Made by a program: the position numbers and the translations under genes
The notes under the pieces: model-generated
The model's input: the letters and a program-made list of their open reading frames with translations, nothing else
Told to the model about the DNA's origin: nothing
Database searches by the model: none
Part shown: one piece after another, positions 53,066-61,674 of the stretch
Position numbering within the stretch: the stretch's first letter is position 1
How the letters are laid out: every line of letters starts with the position of its first letter
Assembly: GCF_000516515.1 (NCBI RefSeq)
Contig: NZ_KI911784.1
Coordinates: 1,830,881 to 1,894,880 of the forward strand
Source: Chloroflexus sp. Y-396-1
GTDB lineage: Bacteria > Chloroflexota > Chloroflexia > Chloroflexales > Chloroflexaceae
Direction of reading: 5' to 3'
Length of the DNA stretch: 64,000 bases

Positions 53066-53968
53066 TTACTGCTGTAACAAAACCTTCATCCGTCGTTCAA
53101 CTTCTTGCAGAGTAATCGGTGCATCGGGACCGGTGTATTCGATCCAGATCGAAGCAGTAGCTGCACCTGTACAACCGGCACGGAAAAGGTCATCTGGATT
53201 GGTCAGATATGCATGGAGGAATCCGGCCATATAGGTATCACCGGCGCCGGTCGGATCACGCGCCTCGGTCGCATACGCCGGTACCGAGATGGATTGTTTC
53301 CCATCATCAATGTGAGAACCGGCTTCGGCAATCGTAACAATCGCAATTGCGCAACCGGTCTCGCGCAAGCGTCGTGCGGCCATAACCGGATCGATCCGCG
53401 GATCAATGCCGGTGATCACTTTGGTTTCCACTTCGTTCGCTTTAATAACGTGGCAGAGGGGAGCAATGGCCGCGAATTCCGCCGGCAAAAAATGTTCGAT
53501 GCGTCCATCTGCACCGAAGCGGCGTAGGAGTCCTTGGGGATCAAGGAAAATTGGAGCACTGGTGCGATCCCGGATCGTGCGAATCAGGTCCAGCGGTGTC
53601 TCTTGCAGAATGGGACCAACAATAACTGCGGCAGCCGTCTCGACAACATCAGGGACGATCTGGATCGGTTCGGCAACACCGAGGACATCGAGCGTGCGAT
53701 CGCCCCTAGCATCGTAAACCAGCTTAAATCCACCGGTTTGTCCTGAGAGGGTCACAAACGGGGTAATACCATACCGAACTAAATCAGACTGAAACCGGTC
53801 TGCATAATCAGGCCCAACCCGCCCAACAAGAGCCGTCGTTCGACCCAACCGGCTAAGAGCAAGACATGCGTTGGTTGAGCAGCCGGAGAGGACACGCCCA
53901 TCGGTACGCACCACTGGCGTAATGATCTCGTCGTATACTGGATTTCCAAAAGCCACAATTGTTGTCAT
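53066..53968 (-). CDS. PfkB-family carbohydrate kinase
   Basis: The protein has 300 aa from ATG 53968 (a TTG at 53,983 overlaps parB). SGCSTNACLALSRLGRTTALVGRVGPD is the N-terminal sugar site, and ARDPTGAGDTYMAGFLHAYL the C-terminal motif with catalytic Asp and anion hole. VIKANEVETKVITG replaces the usual NxxE with ANEVE. It phosphorylates a sugar or nucleoside, unknown. It follows parB almost without gap. Confidence 0.87.
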   Translation of the reverse strand: MTTIVAFGNPVYDEIITPVVRTDGRVLSGCSTNACLALSRLGRTTALVGRVGPDYADRFQSDLVRYGITPFVTLSGQTGGFKLVYDARGDRTLDVLGVAEPIQIVPDVVETAAAVIVGPILQETPLDLIRTIRDRTSAPIFLDPQGLLRRFGADGRIEHFLPAEFAAIAPLCHVIKANEVETKVITGIDPRIDPVMAARRLRETGCAIAIVTIAEAGSHIDDGKQSISVPAYATEARDPTGAGDTYMAGFLHAYLTNPDDLFRAGCTGAATASIWIEYTGPDAPITLQEVERRMKVLLQQ

Positions 53969-53979
53969 GCGATCACCAA

Positions 53980-55083
53980 TCAATACGTTCCAGACAAGCG
54001 ATCATACAATCCCTGTAACTGTTCTTCATCATAAAGGGTAATGGTTACTCTGATGGTTCGACCACTGCGTGTAATCTGAACCGGTGTTTGCAACAACTCT
54101 TCAAACATCTGCTGCGCCATTTGATCTTCAGCGGAGCGATTCCCGCCGCTCTGTTTTCGATCTGAAACCGAGCGTGAAATGGCTGATTCAGCTCCTGTTT
54201 TCTCTGTAGAGGACAACACTCGAGCAAGGGCAGTTGATAGATCGGCCCCGGCAACGAGTACAGTACACATTTGTTCGGTCGCCAACGAATCGAGGTGGTG
54301 TTTCACTACAGCCTCACAGGCAGCAGCCTGGGTATGAGGATCAGGTATTTGCAGAAGGGCGAGCGCACGTGTCGGATCAATCTGACCGGTGCAGAGAGCG
54401 TGGCGTACAGGCGCAGTCAAGCCGGGATGAGCTGCAATTTCGGTCAGACGTTCTACCTCACGTACATTCAATTCGCGCTCTTTAATCAACGCTAACGCGG
54501 CTTGTTGGTCAATAGGGTCTTCGATCCGGAGCAATGCTCGTCCGTGACCAGCGCTAATTACGCCATCGAGGAGTGCCTGCCGTGCCTGTGGTGTGAGGCG
54601 AAGGAGTCGTCGGCTATTCACAATTGCAACACGGCTCTTTCCCACACGGCGGGCAATTTCGTCATCACTCAGCCCAAACTCACGACGTAGTGTTTCGTAG
54701 GCCTGCGCTTCTTCGATCGGATTGAGATCCGCACGTTGAACATTTTCTACCAGGGCCAGTTCAAGAAACTGTTGCGGTGTTGCATGCTTTACAATCGCCG
54801 GTACGGTGTTCAGGCCGGCGATGCGCGCAGCCCGTAATCTCCGTTCACCAGCGATCAATTCGTAGCCTCCTTCTGGGTCTTCGCTCACGATCAACGGTTG
54901 GAGGATGCCATGAGTCTGGATGGAAGCCACCAGTTCAGCCAGCGCTTCCTCATCGAACGAGGTGCGGGGCTGGGCGCGGTTAGCTCTGATAGCAGCAACC
55001 GGCAATTCGCGCACCGGTGCCTGTTCAGCCGAAGCAGGCGGAATCAGTGCATCCAGACCACTTCCCAATCCCCGTTTTCTCAT
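53980..55083 (-). CDS. parB: Chromosome partition protein ParB
   Basis: The protein has 367 aa. LGSGLDALIPP at the N-terminus is the usual ParA-activating and nuclease start of Spo0J; LPVAAIRANRAQPRTSFDEEALAELVASIQTHGILQPLIV and YELIAGERRLRAARIAGL form the CTP-binding ParB domain (GERRxRA); DDEIARRVGKSRVAIVNSRRLLRL is the parS-reading helix-turn-helix. A long C-terminal linker with Ser/Gln precedes the dimer domain. Overlaps parA by 4 nt (ATGA). Confidence 0.94.
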   Translation of the reverse strand: MRKRGLGSGLDALIPPASAEQAPVRELPVAAIRANRAQPRTSFDEEALAELVASIQTHGILQPLIVSEDPEGGYELIAGERRLRAARIAGLNTVPAIVKHATPQQFLELALVENVQRADLNPIEEAQAYETLRREFGLSDDEIARRVGKSRVAIVNSRRLLRLTPQARQALLDGVISAGHGRALLRIEDPIDQQAALALIKERELNVREVERLTEIAAHPGLTAPVRHALCTGQIDPTRALALLQIPDPHTQAAACEAVVKHHLDSLATEQMCTVLVAGADLSTALARVLSSTEKTGAESAISRSVSDRKQSGGNRSAEDQMAQQMFEELLQTPVQITRSGRTIRVTITLYDEEQLQGLYDRLSGTY

Positions 55084-55886
55084 AAGATTCGCTCCTCTCG
55101 TCCGATTAGTTCTTCGGTTAACAGGGCGTAGGCTTGTGCACCGCGACCGTGTGGTTCATACTCATGGGCTATACGGCCATGACTGGGAGCTTCGCTCAAT
55201 CGTACACTGCGCGGGATAAGGGTTCGGCAGATCAGGCGGGGAAAGTAGCGTTGCACCTCATCAACCACCTGTTGGGCCAGATTAGTCCGCCCATCGTACA
55301 TGGTCATGACAACGCCGATGATCCGTAGGTTCGGATTGAGGCTTTCGCGCACCCGTTCCAATGTCTGTTTAAGCTGCGCCAACCCTTCCAGTGCGAGATA
55401 TTCACACTGCAATGGGATGAGAACGGCATTCGCAGCACAGAGGGCATTGAGGGTGAGTAAACCCAACGAGGGTGGACAGTCAATAATGATCCAGTCATAA
55501 CGTGGGAACAGACTCACCAACCCATCGCGCAATCGCCACTCACGCCGCGCTACATCAACCAGTTCAATCGACGCACCGGCCAGTTCCTGATCGGCCGGAA
55601 TGATGTCAAGGCGATCCCGGCCACTCGGTTGCGGGATTGTTTCTGGCGGCGCCCCACCGAGCAGCAGATCGTAGCTGGTAACGGTCAACGAAGCCTTTGC
55701 AATCCCAAGACTGGTGGTGGCATTTCCCTGCGGATCGATATCTACCAGCAGGACCCGTCGCCCACGACGTGCAAGCTCACCAGCGACATTAACGGCAGTC
55801 GTTGTTTTGCCAACCCCACCTTTCTGGTTGGCAATCGCCATAATGCGAGGTTGTGTTGATTGCTGTTTCACGTGAAACACCTGCAC
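55080..55886 (-). CDS. parA: Chromosome partition ATPase ParA (Soj)
   Basis: The protein has 268 aa from GTG 55886; GTG 55,880 is possible too, and a Met lies at 55,841. Deviant Walker A is NQKGGVGKTTTAVN, then DIDPQGNATTSLGI and IIDCPPSLGLLTLNAL. The first codons, MQVFHVKQ, are read out of a parS site, so the partition site is inside the gene. With ParB it moves origins apart and may control initiation through DnaA. Confidence 0.94.
   Translation of the reverse strand: MQVFHVKQQSTQPRIMAIANQKGGVGKTTTAVNVAGELARRGRRVLLVDIDPQGNATTSLGIAKASLTVTSYDLLLGGAPPETIPQPSGRDRLDIIPADQELAGASIELVDVARREWRLRDGLVSLFPRYDWIIIDCPPSLGLLTLNALCAANAVLIPLQCEYLALEGLAQLKQTLERVRESLNPNLRIIGVVMTMYDGRTNLAQQVVDEVQRYFPRLICRTLIPRSVRLSEAPSHGRIAHEYEPHGRGAQAYALLTEELIGREERIL
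55864..55879. promoter_or_regulatory. parS: parS partition site
   Basis: TGTTTCACGTGAAACA, a perfect 16-bp palindrome identical to the Spo0J consensus TGTTNCACGTGAAACA. It overlaps the first codons of parA. It is the only copy I find in the window. Confidence 0.95.
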
Positions 55887-55907
55887 CGAGCAGCTATTTT
55901 CAATGCT

Positions 55908-55916
55908 ATTGTACCA
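55908..55916 (-). promoter_or_regulatory. Extended -10 promoter of parAB
   Basis: Minus strand TGGTACAAT within TATGGTACAAT: extended -10 with TACAAT at 55,908-55,913. It lies in the 50-nt gap after the M23 gene. The start point would be near 55,901, only about 15 nt before GTG 55,886 and close to parS, so ParB bound at parS could repress. Confidence 0.5.
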
Positions 55917-55936
55917 TAGGCGAGGGAAAGACTACA

Positions 55937-57328
55937 TCAGGGAAGGTATCGCAAAGGGTTCACCGCACGACCATTAACCAGAATCGTAAAGTGTAAGTGA
56001 ACACCGGTCGAATAACCACCACCGGCTCGATCATACGTGCTTCCCATATGACCGATCAACTGACCAGCCCTCACTTCCTGACCGACCCGCACAACCGGCC
56101 GAGTAATAAGATGTCCATAGATCGTTTCAATACCACCAGGATGGCGGATCTTCACACAATAGCCGTACCCACTACACCAACCGGCTTCACGAACCCAACC
56201 ACTGCTCGCAGCCACAATTGGTGTCCATGCAGCATTGGCAATATCGATCCCATTGTGAAAACCTCCCCACCGCGGCCCAAAACCCGACGTCACGACCCCC
56301 TGTGCTGGCCAGACCCAGCGCGGTGGAGGTGGCGGAAAATCGCGTACTTCTGGCAAGGCCTGTACTTGACCAGCATCAACCGATAGCAAATCAACCCGAA
56401 TCCAGCCAGAAATGTCCCCAATGTCAATCTTCACCCAATCTTGATAACGACCACGTAGCGCTACCTGCCGACCGGCTGACAACTGCGCCTGTCGAGGATG
56501 ATCCGTACTCGGACCAGATCGAACATTTGTTTCATCATTCAATACGATCCCGACCGGCTCGGCTTTCCGTTGCGCAAAGGTCGCTTCCTGTTCACTCGTC
56601 CACGGCAATTGGCCACCGGGAATGAATATCTCACGACCGACAACAAGCTGACCATTGGTCAAACGATTCGGGGCAAAGGTTGCAATGGCTTCTGGGGCTA
56701 CACCGTAGCGCTCTGCTAGCTCGATAAGTGTCTCACCCGCTGCGACCGTGTGCGTCATCCCTGCTAGACGCGCAATCCGTAACGGCTGACCAACCCGCAA
56801 GGCATCACCACGATCAAGCTGATTCGTCCAGACCAACGTCCTTAATGGTATCCGGTAACGCGCTGCGATCTCGGTCAGTGTCTCATTCTCGGCCAGAATA
56901 TGGGTCGCCTGAAAGGCAGTAGCCACGACCACAGGAGCCTGAAGGTCGGGGGCAATTGGTTCTACCTTCATAGTAGAAGTGCGACGCACTGCCGGTGCAA
57001 TCATTATTGCCTGACCAACCGGCGCCACTGACGCAGTTACCACCGGCAAGGTGGACGACGGAGTAGAAATGAATGCTTGAAGCGGAAGGGTGCGATCTAC
57101 GAAGAGAATGAAGATAGCGCTTACCACTAGCAGCAGGTGAGCAACGTACCGTGAGAATCGGAAGCATCGGAGAGACCATCGCTGCCGACCGTCAACCGTC
57201 GCAGAAATATCCCGACGGCGATACCGACCATCACGCAGACAGCGCACCGTTTCCCGTGCCGCTGCCAGTCGTCGCTGACGCCGCCACCATCGCTCAAGCC
57301 AGGGAGAACGAGTAAAGACACCTTGCAT
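55937..57328 (-). CDS. Membrane-anchored M23 peptidase with LysM and SH3 domains
   Basis: The protein has 463 aa from ATG 57328. An Arg-rich cytoplasmic start, one membrane segment at about 62-80, LysM 1 near 145-190 (HILAENETLTEIAARYRIP), LysM 2 near 195-240 (HTVAAGETLIELAERYGV), an SH3b-like domain near 275-325, then the M23 peptidase: FHNGIDIA (metal His and Asp) and GVHLHFTI (HxH). The zinc site is complete. It should cut peptidoglycan cross-links at division. Strong promoter upstream. Upstream of parA on the same strand. Confidence 0.92.
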   Translation of the reverse strand: MQGVFTRSPWLERWWRRQRRLAAARETVRCLRDGRYRRRDISATVDGRQRWSLRCFRFSRYVAHLLLVVSAIFILFVDRTLPLQAFISTPSSTLPVVTASVAPVGQAIMIAPAVRRTSTMKVEPIAPDLQAPVVVATAFQATHILAENETLTEIAARYRIPLRTLVWTNQLDRGDALRVGQPLRIARLAGMTHTVAAGETLIELAERYGVAPEAIATFAPNRLTNGQLVVGREIFIPGGQLPWTSEQEATFAQRKAEPVGIVLNDETNVRSGPSTDHPRQAQLSAGRQVALRGRYQDWVKIDIGDISGWIRVDLLSVDAGQVQALPEVRDFPPPPPRWVWPAQGVVTSGFGPRWGGFHNGIDIANAAWTPIVAASSGWVREAGWCSGYGYCVKIRHPGGIETIYGHLITRPVVRVGQEVRAGQLIGHMGSTYDRAGGGYSTGVHLHFTILVNGRAVNPLRYLP

Positions 57329-57354
57329 GTTTTTTTCTCTCACCTTTCGGTCAG

Positions 57355-57383
57355 AGGATACACGCAATATAGCGCTTTGTCAA
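57355..57383 (-). promoter_or_regulatory. Consensus-like promoter of the M23/LysM gene
   Basis: Minus strand: TTGACA (57,378-57,383), 17-nt spacer, TATCCT (57,355-57,360). Perfect -35. About 25 nt from the predicted start point to ATG 57,328. Confidence 0.75.
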
Positions 57384-57385
57384 TC

Positions 57386-57415
57386 TTGACGGCATCTTTC
57401 ATTGCATGCTAAGAT
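57386..57415 (+). promoter_or_regulatory. Divergent promoter of the bifunctional nuclease gene
   Basis: TTGACG (57,386-57,391), 18-nt spacer, TAAGAT (57,410-57,415). Its -35 box is separated by only 2 bp from the -35 of the opposite promoter, so the two polymerase sites lie back to back. Confidence 0.65.
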
Positions 57416-57495
57416 ATAGTAGCAGAATTTTCCGTTGCCCAATCCGGTATCTCTCTTGTATCACCGGTGCTGGGCGTTCTATGAAAGGCCGGCTA

Positions 57496-58071
57496 ATGAT
57501 ACGAGTCGTCGTCGATAGTATCCGTGTCAGCCTATTGACGCAGAGCCGGGTCGTCGTCCTCCGCGAAACTGAAGGGAATCGCTATCTGCCAATCTGGATC
57601 GGCCAGTTTGAAGCCGATGCCATTGCGATGGCTATTCAGGGTCACGAACCACAACGACCAATGACCCACGATCTGCTCAAGGCTGCCATCGGTGAGCTTG
57701 ACGGATTTGTCCGTCAAATCTATATCAATGATATTCGCGATAATACCTTCTTCGCACGCATCCTGATCGATCAGGCAGGACGAACGATTGAACTGGATGC
57801 GCGGCCAAGCGACGCTATCGCGCTCGCTGAGCGCGTGCAGGCCCCGATCTTTGTTGCCGACCACGTCTTGGAACAGGCCGGTGTTCTGTTTGACGAAGAA
57901 GAACAAGCTGGTGAGACGGCGACACCTCCACCACCATCAGGTGAACCAGTAACCGAAGAAACCAGCACTGAAAACGAGCCAGAACTTAACGAAGACTCTC
58001 TCTCAATCTTTCGTAACTTCATTAATACGCTCGATCTCGATGACCGTGATCGACCTAGCGAGAAGTCGTAA
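57496..58071 (+). CDS. Bifunctional nuclease-domain protein (BFN/DUF151)
   Basis: The protein has 191 aa from ATG 57496, GAAAGG upstream (ATG 57,481 possible). MIRVVVDSIRVSLLTQSRVVVLRE, YLPIWIGQFEADAIAMAIQG, RPMTHDLLKAAI and IELDARPSDAIALA are the hallmarks of DUF151. Plant members have DNase/RNase activity; bacterial roles are poorly known. The C-terminal 45 residues are acidic and low in complexity. Single gene with its own promoter and terminator. Confidence 0.9.
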   Translation: MIRVVVDSIRVSLLTQSRVVVLRETEGNRYLPIWIGQFEADAIAMAIQGHEPQRPMTHDLLKAAIGELDGFVRQIYINDIRDNTFFARILIDQAGRTIELDARPSDAIALAERVQAPIFVADHVLEQAGVLFDEEEQAGETATPPPPSGEPVTEETSTENEPELNEDSLSIFRNFINTLDLDDRDRPSEKS

Positions 58072-58154
58072 GTCATTTTGTTACCGGTATGAGTGAGTAC
58101 GCCAGGTGAGTCGCGCAGGATTCGCCTTGTCTCACTTTGCTACAGTATTGATTC

Positions 58155-58197
58155 GGGAGCGGCACGCCGCAAGACACTCGGCGTGCTGCTCCCTTTT
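58155..58197 (+). terminator. Intrinsic terminator after the bifunctional nuclease gene
   Basis: GGGAGCGGCACGCCG pairs with CGGCGTGCTGCTCCC (one G-T type wobble), 9-nt loop, followed by TTTT. Confidence 0.8.
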
Positions 58198-58272
58198 AAC
58201 GACTGACCGATGACACTCCCCGCACTGGCGACATGGGAATACCTGCATTATCCGCATTGCTGTCTGCTGCCT

Positions 58273-58557
58273 TGTGGATAACTGGCGATATTATGTGGAA
58301 AACTTTGACCATTTGTGGATAACGTGCGGAAAATCACCTTAATAACTCGTGGACGATATGCGGAAGCACACCTGTTATTCGCTGTGACCCAACGTGATGT
58401 GGATAGCTGTTCACATGTTGTCCACTCCCAAAATAGGCCACTGGAATGAGGAGAATCGTTTGTTGTCCACAGCTTCCACATGACTACGACCATGACGGTT
58501 TTTCTACAATTGCTGTATGATACTCATGGTGTGGAATATCTATAGTGCTGTGGATGA
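58273..58557. promoter_or_regulatory. DnaA-box cluster, candidate origin or DnaA-titration site
   Basis: Perfect TGTGGATAA at 58,273 and 58,314; TGTGGAAAA at 58,294; one-mismatch sites TGCGGAAAA 58,325, TGTGGATAG 58,398, TTGTCCACA 58,463 and TGTGGATGA 58,549; weaker ones at 58,472 and 58,531. No other 300-bp stretch here has this density. It sits between a terminator and the xpt start, 2.4 kb from parS. dnaA is not in the window. Confidence 0.7.
58492..58521 (+). promoter_or_regulatory. Promoter of xpt
   Basis: ATGACG (58,492-58,497), 18-nt spacer, TATGAT (58,516-58,521). It lies within the DnaA-box cluster, so DnaA could affect xpt expression. Confidence 0.45.
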
Positions 58558-58561
58558 TCCT

Positions 58562-59179
58562 ATGGAACCATCACATCCCTCATTGTGTGCGCCGTTTCCG
58601 CCGCTTGTGCAACGCATAGAGCGTGAAGGGATTGTGGTAAATAACCACATCCTCAAAATCGATCATTTTCTCAACCATCGGATTGAAACAGATCTGATGG
58701 CCGCTATCGGCGCAGAACTAACTGCCCGCCTGCAACCGTTTTCTATCGACCTCATCGTGACTGCTGAAGCGAGTGGGATTCCGCCGGCATTAGCCACGGC
58801 CTTGATAGCACATCTTCCACTTGTATACGCCAAGAAATATGATCCTGATGTGCCAACACCGGCACTCCACCGGCGGATTCCTTCGCCAACCCGTGGTCGT
58901 GAGGTGCAACTGGCAATCACGGCCCGCTTCATTCCTGCCGGTAGTCGTGTGGCAATTGTCGATGATTTTCTAGCGAATGGACGTACTGCAATGGCATTGT
59001 CTGAGATGGTGCGCGAGGTAGGCGCCAATGTCGTTGCCGCAGCATTCGTCGTGGAAAAGCAATTTCAACCGGGACGTGCACTGCTCCAGGAACAGGGGAT
59101 TCCGGTTATTGCTCTGGCGCAGATTGCACGGTTTGTTGATGGTCGCCCTGAAATCACCGGTTGGCCACTACCTGTCTGA
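58562..59179 (+). CDS. xpt: Xanthine phosphoribosyltransferase
   Basis: The protein has 205 aa from ATG 58562; the ATG at 58,517 would fall on the predicted -10. [28 protein letters not shown] is the typical Xpt start, [14 protein letters not shown] and [10 protein letters not shown] follow, and the PRPP loop is [14 protein letters not shown]. It salvages xanthine to XMP. No purine riboswitch is visible. RBS is weak. Confidence 0.92.
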   Translation: MEPSHPSLCAPFPPLVQRIEREGIVVNNHILKIDHFLNHRIETDLMAAIGAELTARLQPFSIDLIVTAEASGIPPALATALIAHLPLVYAKKYDPDVPTPALHRRIPSPTRGREVQLAITARFIPAGSRVAIVDDFLANGRTAMALSEMVREVGANVVAAAFVVEKQFQPGRALLQEQGIPVIALAQIARFVDGRPEITGWPLPV

Positions 59180-59209
59180 TCCTGCCGCAGGTGATATACC
59201 ATAGGTAAT

Positions 59210-59268
59210 GGTAGCGTAGCACCCTGAGTCTGCCAACCGGTAAACCAGTTGGCGATCAGGCGCTACCG
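59210..59268. terminator. Possible hairpin between convergent xpt and ruvA
   Basis: GCCAAC and GTTGGC (near 59,234-59,255) form a 6-bp stem around ACCGGTAAACCA-like text; GGTAGCG and CGCTACC can add an outer arm. Weak evidence. Confidence 0.35.
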
Positions 59269-59843
59269 AAGTAACGGAGAGCGAGACGTAAACGCTCTTC
59301 TAACGTTGGCGGGGCATCAACCGGTAAGGCTGCAATGGCTGCTGCCGCTTCTGCTGCACTGTAGCCTAGGCTTATCAATATATCGCTCAATTCGCGATCT
59401 ATAGTATGCAGATTCACACTGCTAGCATTAGCGACCTGGCGCAGATCTAGCTTGCCACGTAACTCCAGAACGATCCGTTCGGCTGTTTTTTTGCCAATTC
59501 CTGGCACCCGTGCCAGGCGAGCTACGTCGCCACTGGCGATACTATTTCGTACCTCGTCGGGTGTTCCGCTCGATAGAAGATTCAGTGCAATCTTGGGGCC
59601 GATCCCGCTCACCCCAATCAACTGCTCGAAGAGATTTCGTTGAGCAGGATCGCTGAAGCCGTAGAGAGTGAGCGCATCTTCTCGTACAATCAACAGGGTA
59701 TGCAACACAACTTCTCTGCCAACCTCGCCGATGGTGTTTAAAGTTGGACGAGGCGCATAAATGAGAAATCCTATTCCACCTGTTTCGATGATAAGATGAT
59801 CGATGCCAATGCTCTGGATAACGCCTCGAACAGATGCAATCAT
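59256..59843 (-). CDS. ruvA: Holliday junction helicase subunit RuvA
   Basis: The protein has 195 aa. OB-fold start ([27 protein letters not shown]), two helix-hairpin-helix motifs ([35 protein letters not shown]) and the C-terminal RuvB-contact domain ([20 protein letters not shown]). It binds four-way junctions and loads RuvB. ruvB and ruvC are not here. Confidence 0.94.
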   Translation of the reverse strand: MIASVRGVIQSIGIDHLIIETGGIGFLIYAPRPTLNTIGEVGREVVLHTLLIVREDALTLYGFSDPAQRNLFEQLIGVSGIGPKIALNLLSSGTPDEVRNSIASGDVARLARVPGIGKKTAERIVLELRGKLDLRQVANASSVNLHTIDRELSDILISLGYSAAEAAAAIAALPVDAPPTLEERLRLALRYFGSA

Positions 59844-59888
59844 ACAAGTAAGCCCTTACCCGTTATCTGGTCTTGAGGGGAGAATACC

Positions 59889-60335
59889 ATGCGAATCCGT
59901 TCACCACTACGTTCCTTCGGGTTAGTGTGTGGCCAGTTTGCGTGCCTGGGTGCGATTGTCTTGAGTGGCCCCTTGATCCCTGCATCGCTGTTGTTGCTTG
60001 GTCTTTTACTCGTCGGTGTTGGGTTAGGAGTTTGGGCGCTCATAACTATGCGCATGGATCGTCTTTCAGTCTTGCCTGATCCGCTACCGCACGTCGAGTT
60101 GGTCAATACTGGCCCCTACCGCCTGATACGTCATCCGATGTATACCAGTCTCCTGATCGTCACCCTGGCCTGGGTGCTGGCTGCGCCGATATGGTGGCGC
60201 TGGGGATTGTGGTTTTCCTTGCTGGTCGTACTGGTTGTCAAACTAAGCTACGAAGAACAGTTACTGCAATGCCGGCTTCCTGGATATGACGCCTATCGAA
60301 AACGCACATGGCGATTGGTTCCGTTTATCTGGTAA
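59889..60335 (+). CDS. Isoprenylcysteine methyltransferase-like membrane protein
   Basis: The protein has 148 aa with four membrane segments. LVNTGPYRLIRHPMYTSLLI is the ICMT/PEMT core that binds SAM, and YEEQLLQCRLPGYDAYRKRTWRLVPFIW the C-terminal signature (E-E and Y-x-x-Y). Substrate unknown: bacterial members act on small lipids or metabolites. GGGGAGAA precedes the ATG. Confidence 0.87.
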   Translation: MRIRSPLRSFGLVCGQFACLGAIVLSGPLIPASLLLLGLLLVGVGLGVWALITMRMDRLSVLPDPLPHVELVNTGPYRLIRHPMYTSLLIVTLAWVLAAPIWWRWGLWFSLLVVLVVKLSYEEQLLQCRLPGYDAYRKRTWRLVPFIW

Positions 60336-60354
60336 AGCTAGTTTATCTGTCATA

Positions 60355-61674
60355 TTACCATGGCCACAACAGTGCAGCCAACATAGTACCGCTGATCAAG
60401 GTAAGCACCGGTACGATGGTTCGTCGCAAGAGGGGCGATCCGCCAACGATGACTATTCCGCCCTTGACTAACGTGTTGGTCAGAGTTGCAATCCCGATTG
60501 CTCGCGCAGCAGTGACCTCGCTAATCCCATCGCCTGTGTTTGCCAGTTCACTAAGTGAAAGGGTGATTGCATCTACGTCGAGCAATCCGCCAAAGATGCT
60601 CGAAAGGTAGAGGCCGGCATCTCCGAACAGACTGCGAGCGAGATTTGCGCCGATCAAAATAGCAGTGTAGAACAAGCTGAAACTGATAGCTGCGCCTAGC
60701 TCCAGTGGGTTACTCAAGACGAGAGAGGTGACTTCGTTGTGCTGCGCTTGCTTGGCCTGCCAGATACTACCAAGGAGGCAACTCCCACCACCCGCGATGA
60801 TGATCGGCCACAGTCTGCTAAGAACGTGTGGTGCTATAACGCCTGCAAGAACGAGCACTCGCACGAACATAACATTCCAGGCCAGGAGAATTGCCAACGC
60901 ATACGCCCCACTTAATTGAGGGTCACTCCGACTGCGCTGTGTGTTACCTAACGTGACCGCAGTTGAAGAGACGATCCCGCCGATGAGGCCGGTTAACGCG
61001 ATACCGCGAGTCGCGCCAATGATCTGGTGTAAGATATACCCAATGAAGTTAAACGCCGAGATGAGTACTACTAAAAACCATATCTTCTGTGGATTAATAA
61101 CATCGAATGGTGGTGGGCCTATTGCCGTATTGGGTAAAACCGGCAGAATTATCAGGCTGATTGCTGCCAGCGTTAATGCTGCCTGCATATCTTGCGAGCT
61201 GAGTTGATGAGCGAATGTATGTAGCCGGGACTTCATTGCCAGTAGGCCGGCGGTCGCTACACCGACCGCTGCGGCCAACGTGCCGTATCCCCAGGCTACC
61301 ATTCCTCCGCAAAGCAAAGTCGTAATGAGTGCCATCTCACTGGTTAGTCCTAGCCCCTCTTGCTTGCTTCCCAAAATGTAGGCAGCGATTAACAATCCTC
61401 CGATAACCACTACCAATGCAGCAAAAATCTCTGGCGCTTGCAATGTGGTCGCGACCAGCCCACCGGCACAACCGATCACGCCAACAATGGCGTAGGTGCG
61501 CACCCCGGCAAACAATTCGCCAACACCACTATGAGCCTGCTCGCGTTGCAGGCCGATGAGCGCACCAATGAGTAGGGCCAGGCCAAATTGGTAAAAAAGT
61601 TCAGTGTGTGGATTGCTATCAAACACGATTGCTGCCCTTACCCGTTCTTCACCGTTCGGTTGCTTCTCTATCAT
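60355..61674 (-). CDS. MgtC/SapB-DUF4010 membrane protein
   Basis: The protein has 439 aa, about 12 membrane segments. FYQFGLALLIGALIGLQRE is the MgtC N-terminal motif with the conserved acidic/Arg pair, and GVRTYAIVGVIGCAGG follows. The second half (GIALTGLIGGIVSSTAVTLGNTQRS; LSSIFGGLLDVDAITLSLSELA) is DUF4010. The ATG at 61,674 overlaps the next gene by 26 bp; GTG 61,626 with AAGG upstream is an alternative start. Function unsettled, perhaps ion-related. Confidence 0.85.
   Translation of the reverse strand: MIEKQPNGEERVRAAIVFDSNPHTELFYQFGLALLIGALIGLQREQAHSGVGELFAGVRTYAIVGVIGCAGGLVATTLQAPEIFAALVVVIGGLLIAAYILGSKQEGLGLTSEMALITTLLCGGMVAWGYGTLAAAVGVATAGLLAMKSRLHTFAHQLSSQDMQAALTLAAISLIILPVLPNTAIGPPPFDVINPQKIWFLVVLISAFNFIGYILHQIIGATRGIALTGLIGGIVSSTAVTLGNTQRSRSDPQLSGAYALAILLAWNVMFVRVLVLAGVIAPHVLSRLWPIIIAGGGSCLLGSIWQAKQAQHNEVTSLVLSNPLELGAAISFSLFYTAILIGANLARSLFGDAGLYLSSIFGGLLDVDAITLSLSELANTGDGISEVTAARAIGIATLTNTLVKGGIVIVGGSPLLRRTIVPVLTLISGTMLAALLWPW

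Noticed and set aside
58072-58561. Purine riboswitch before xpt
   Set aside because: No purine aptamer junction sequence was recognised; the region is filled with DnaA boxes instead.
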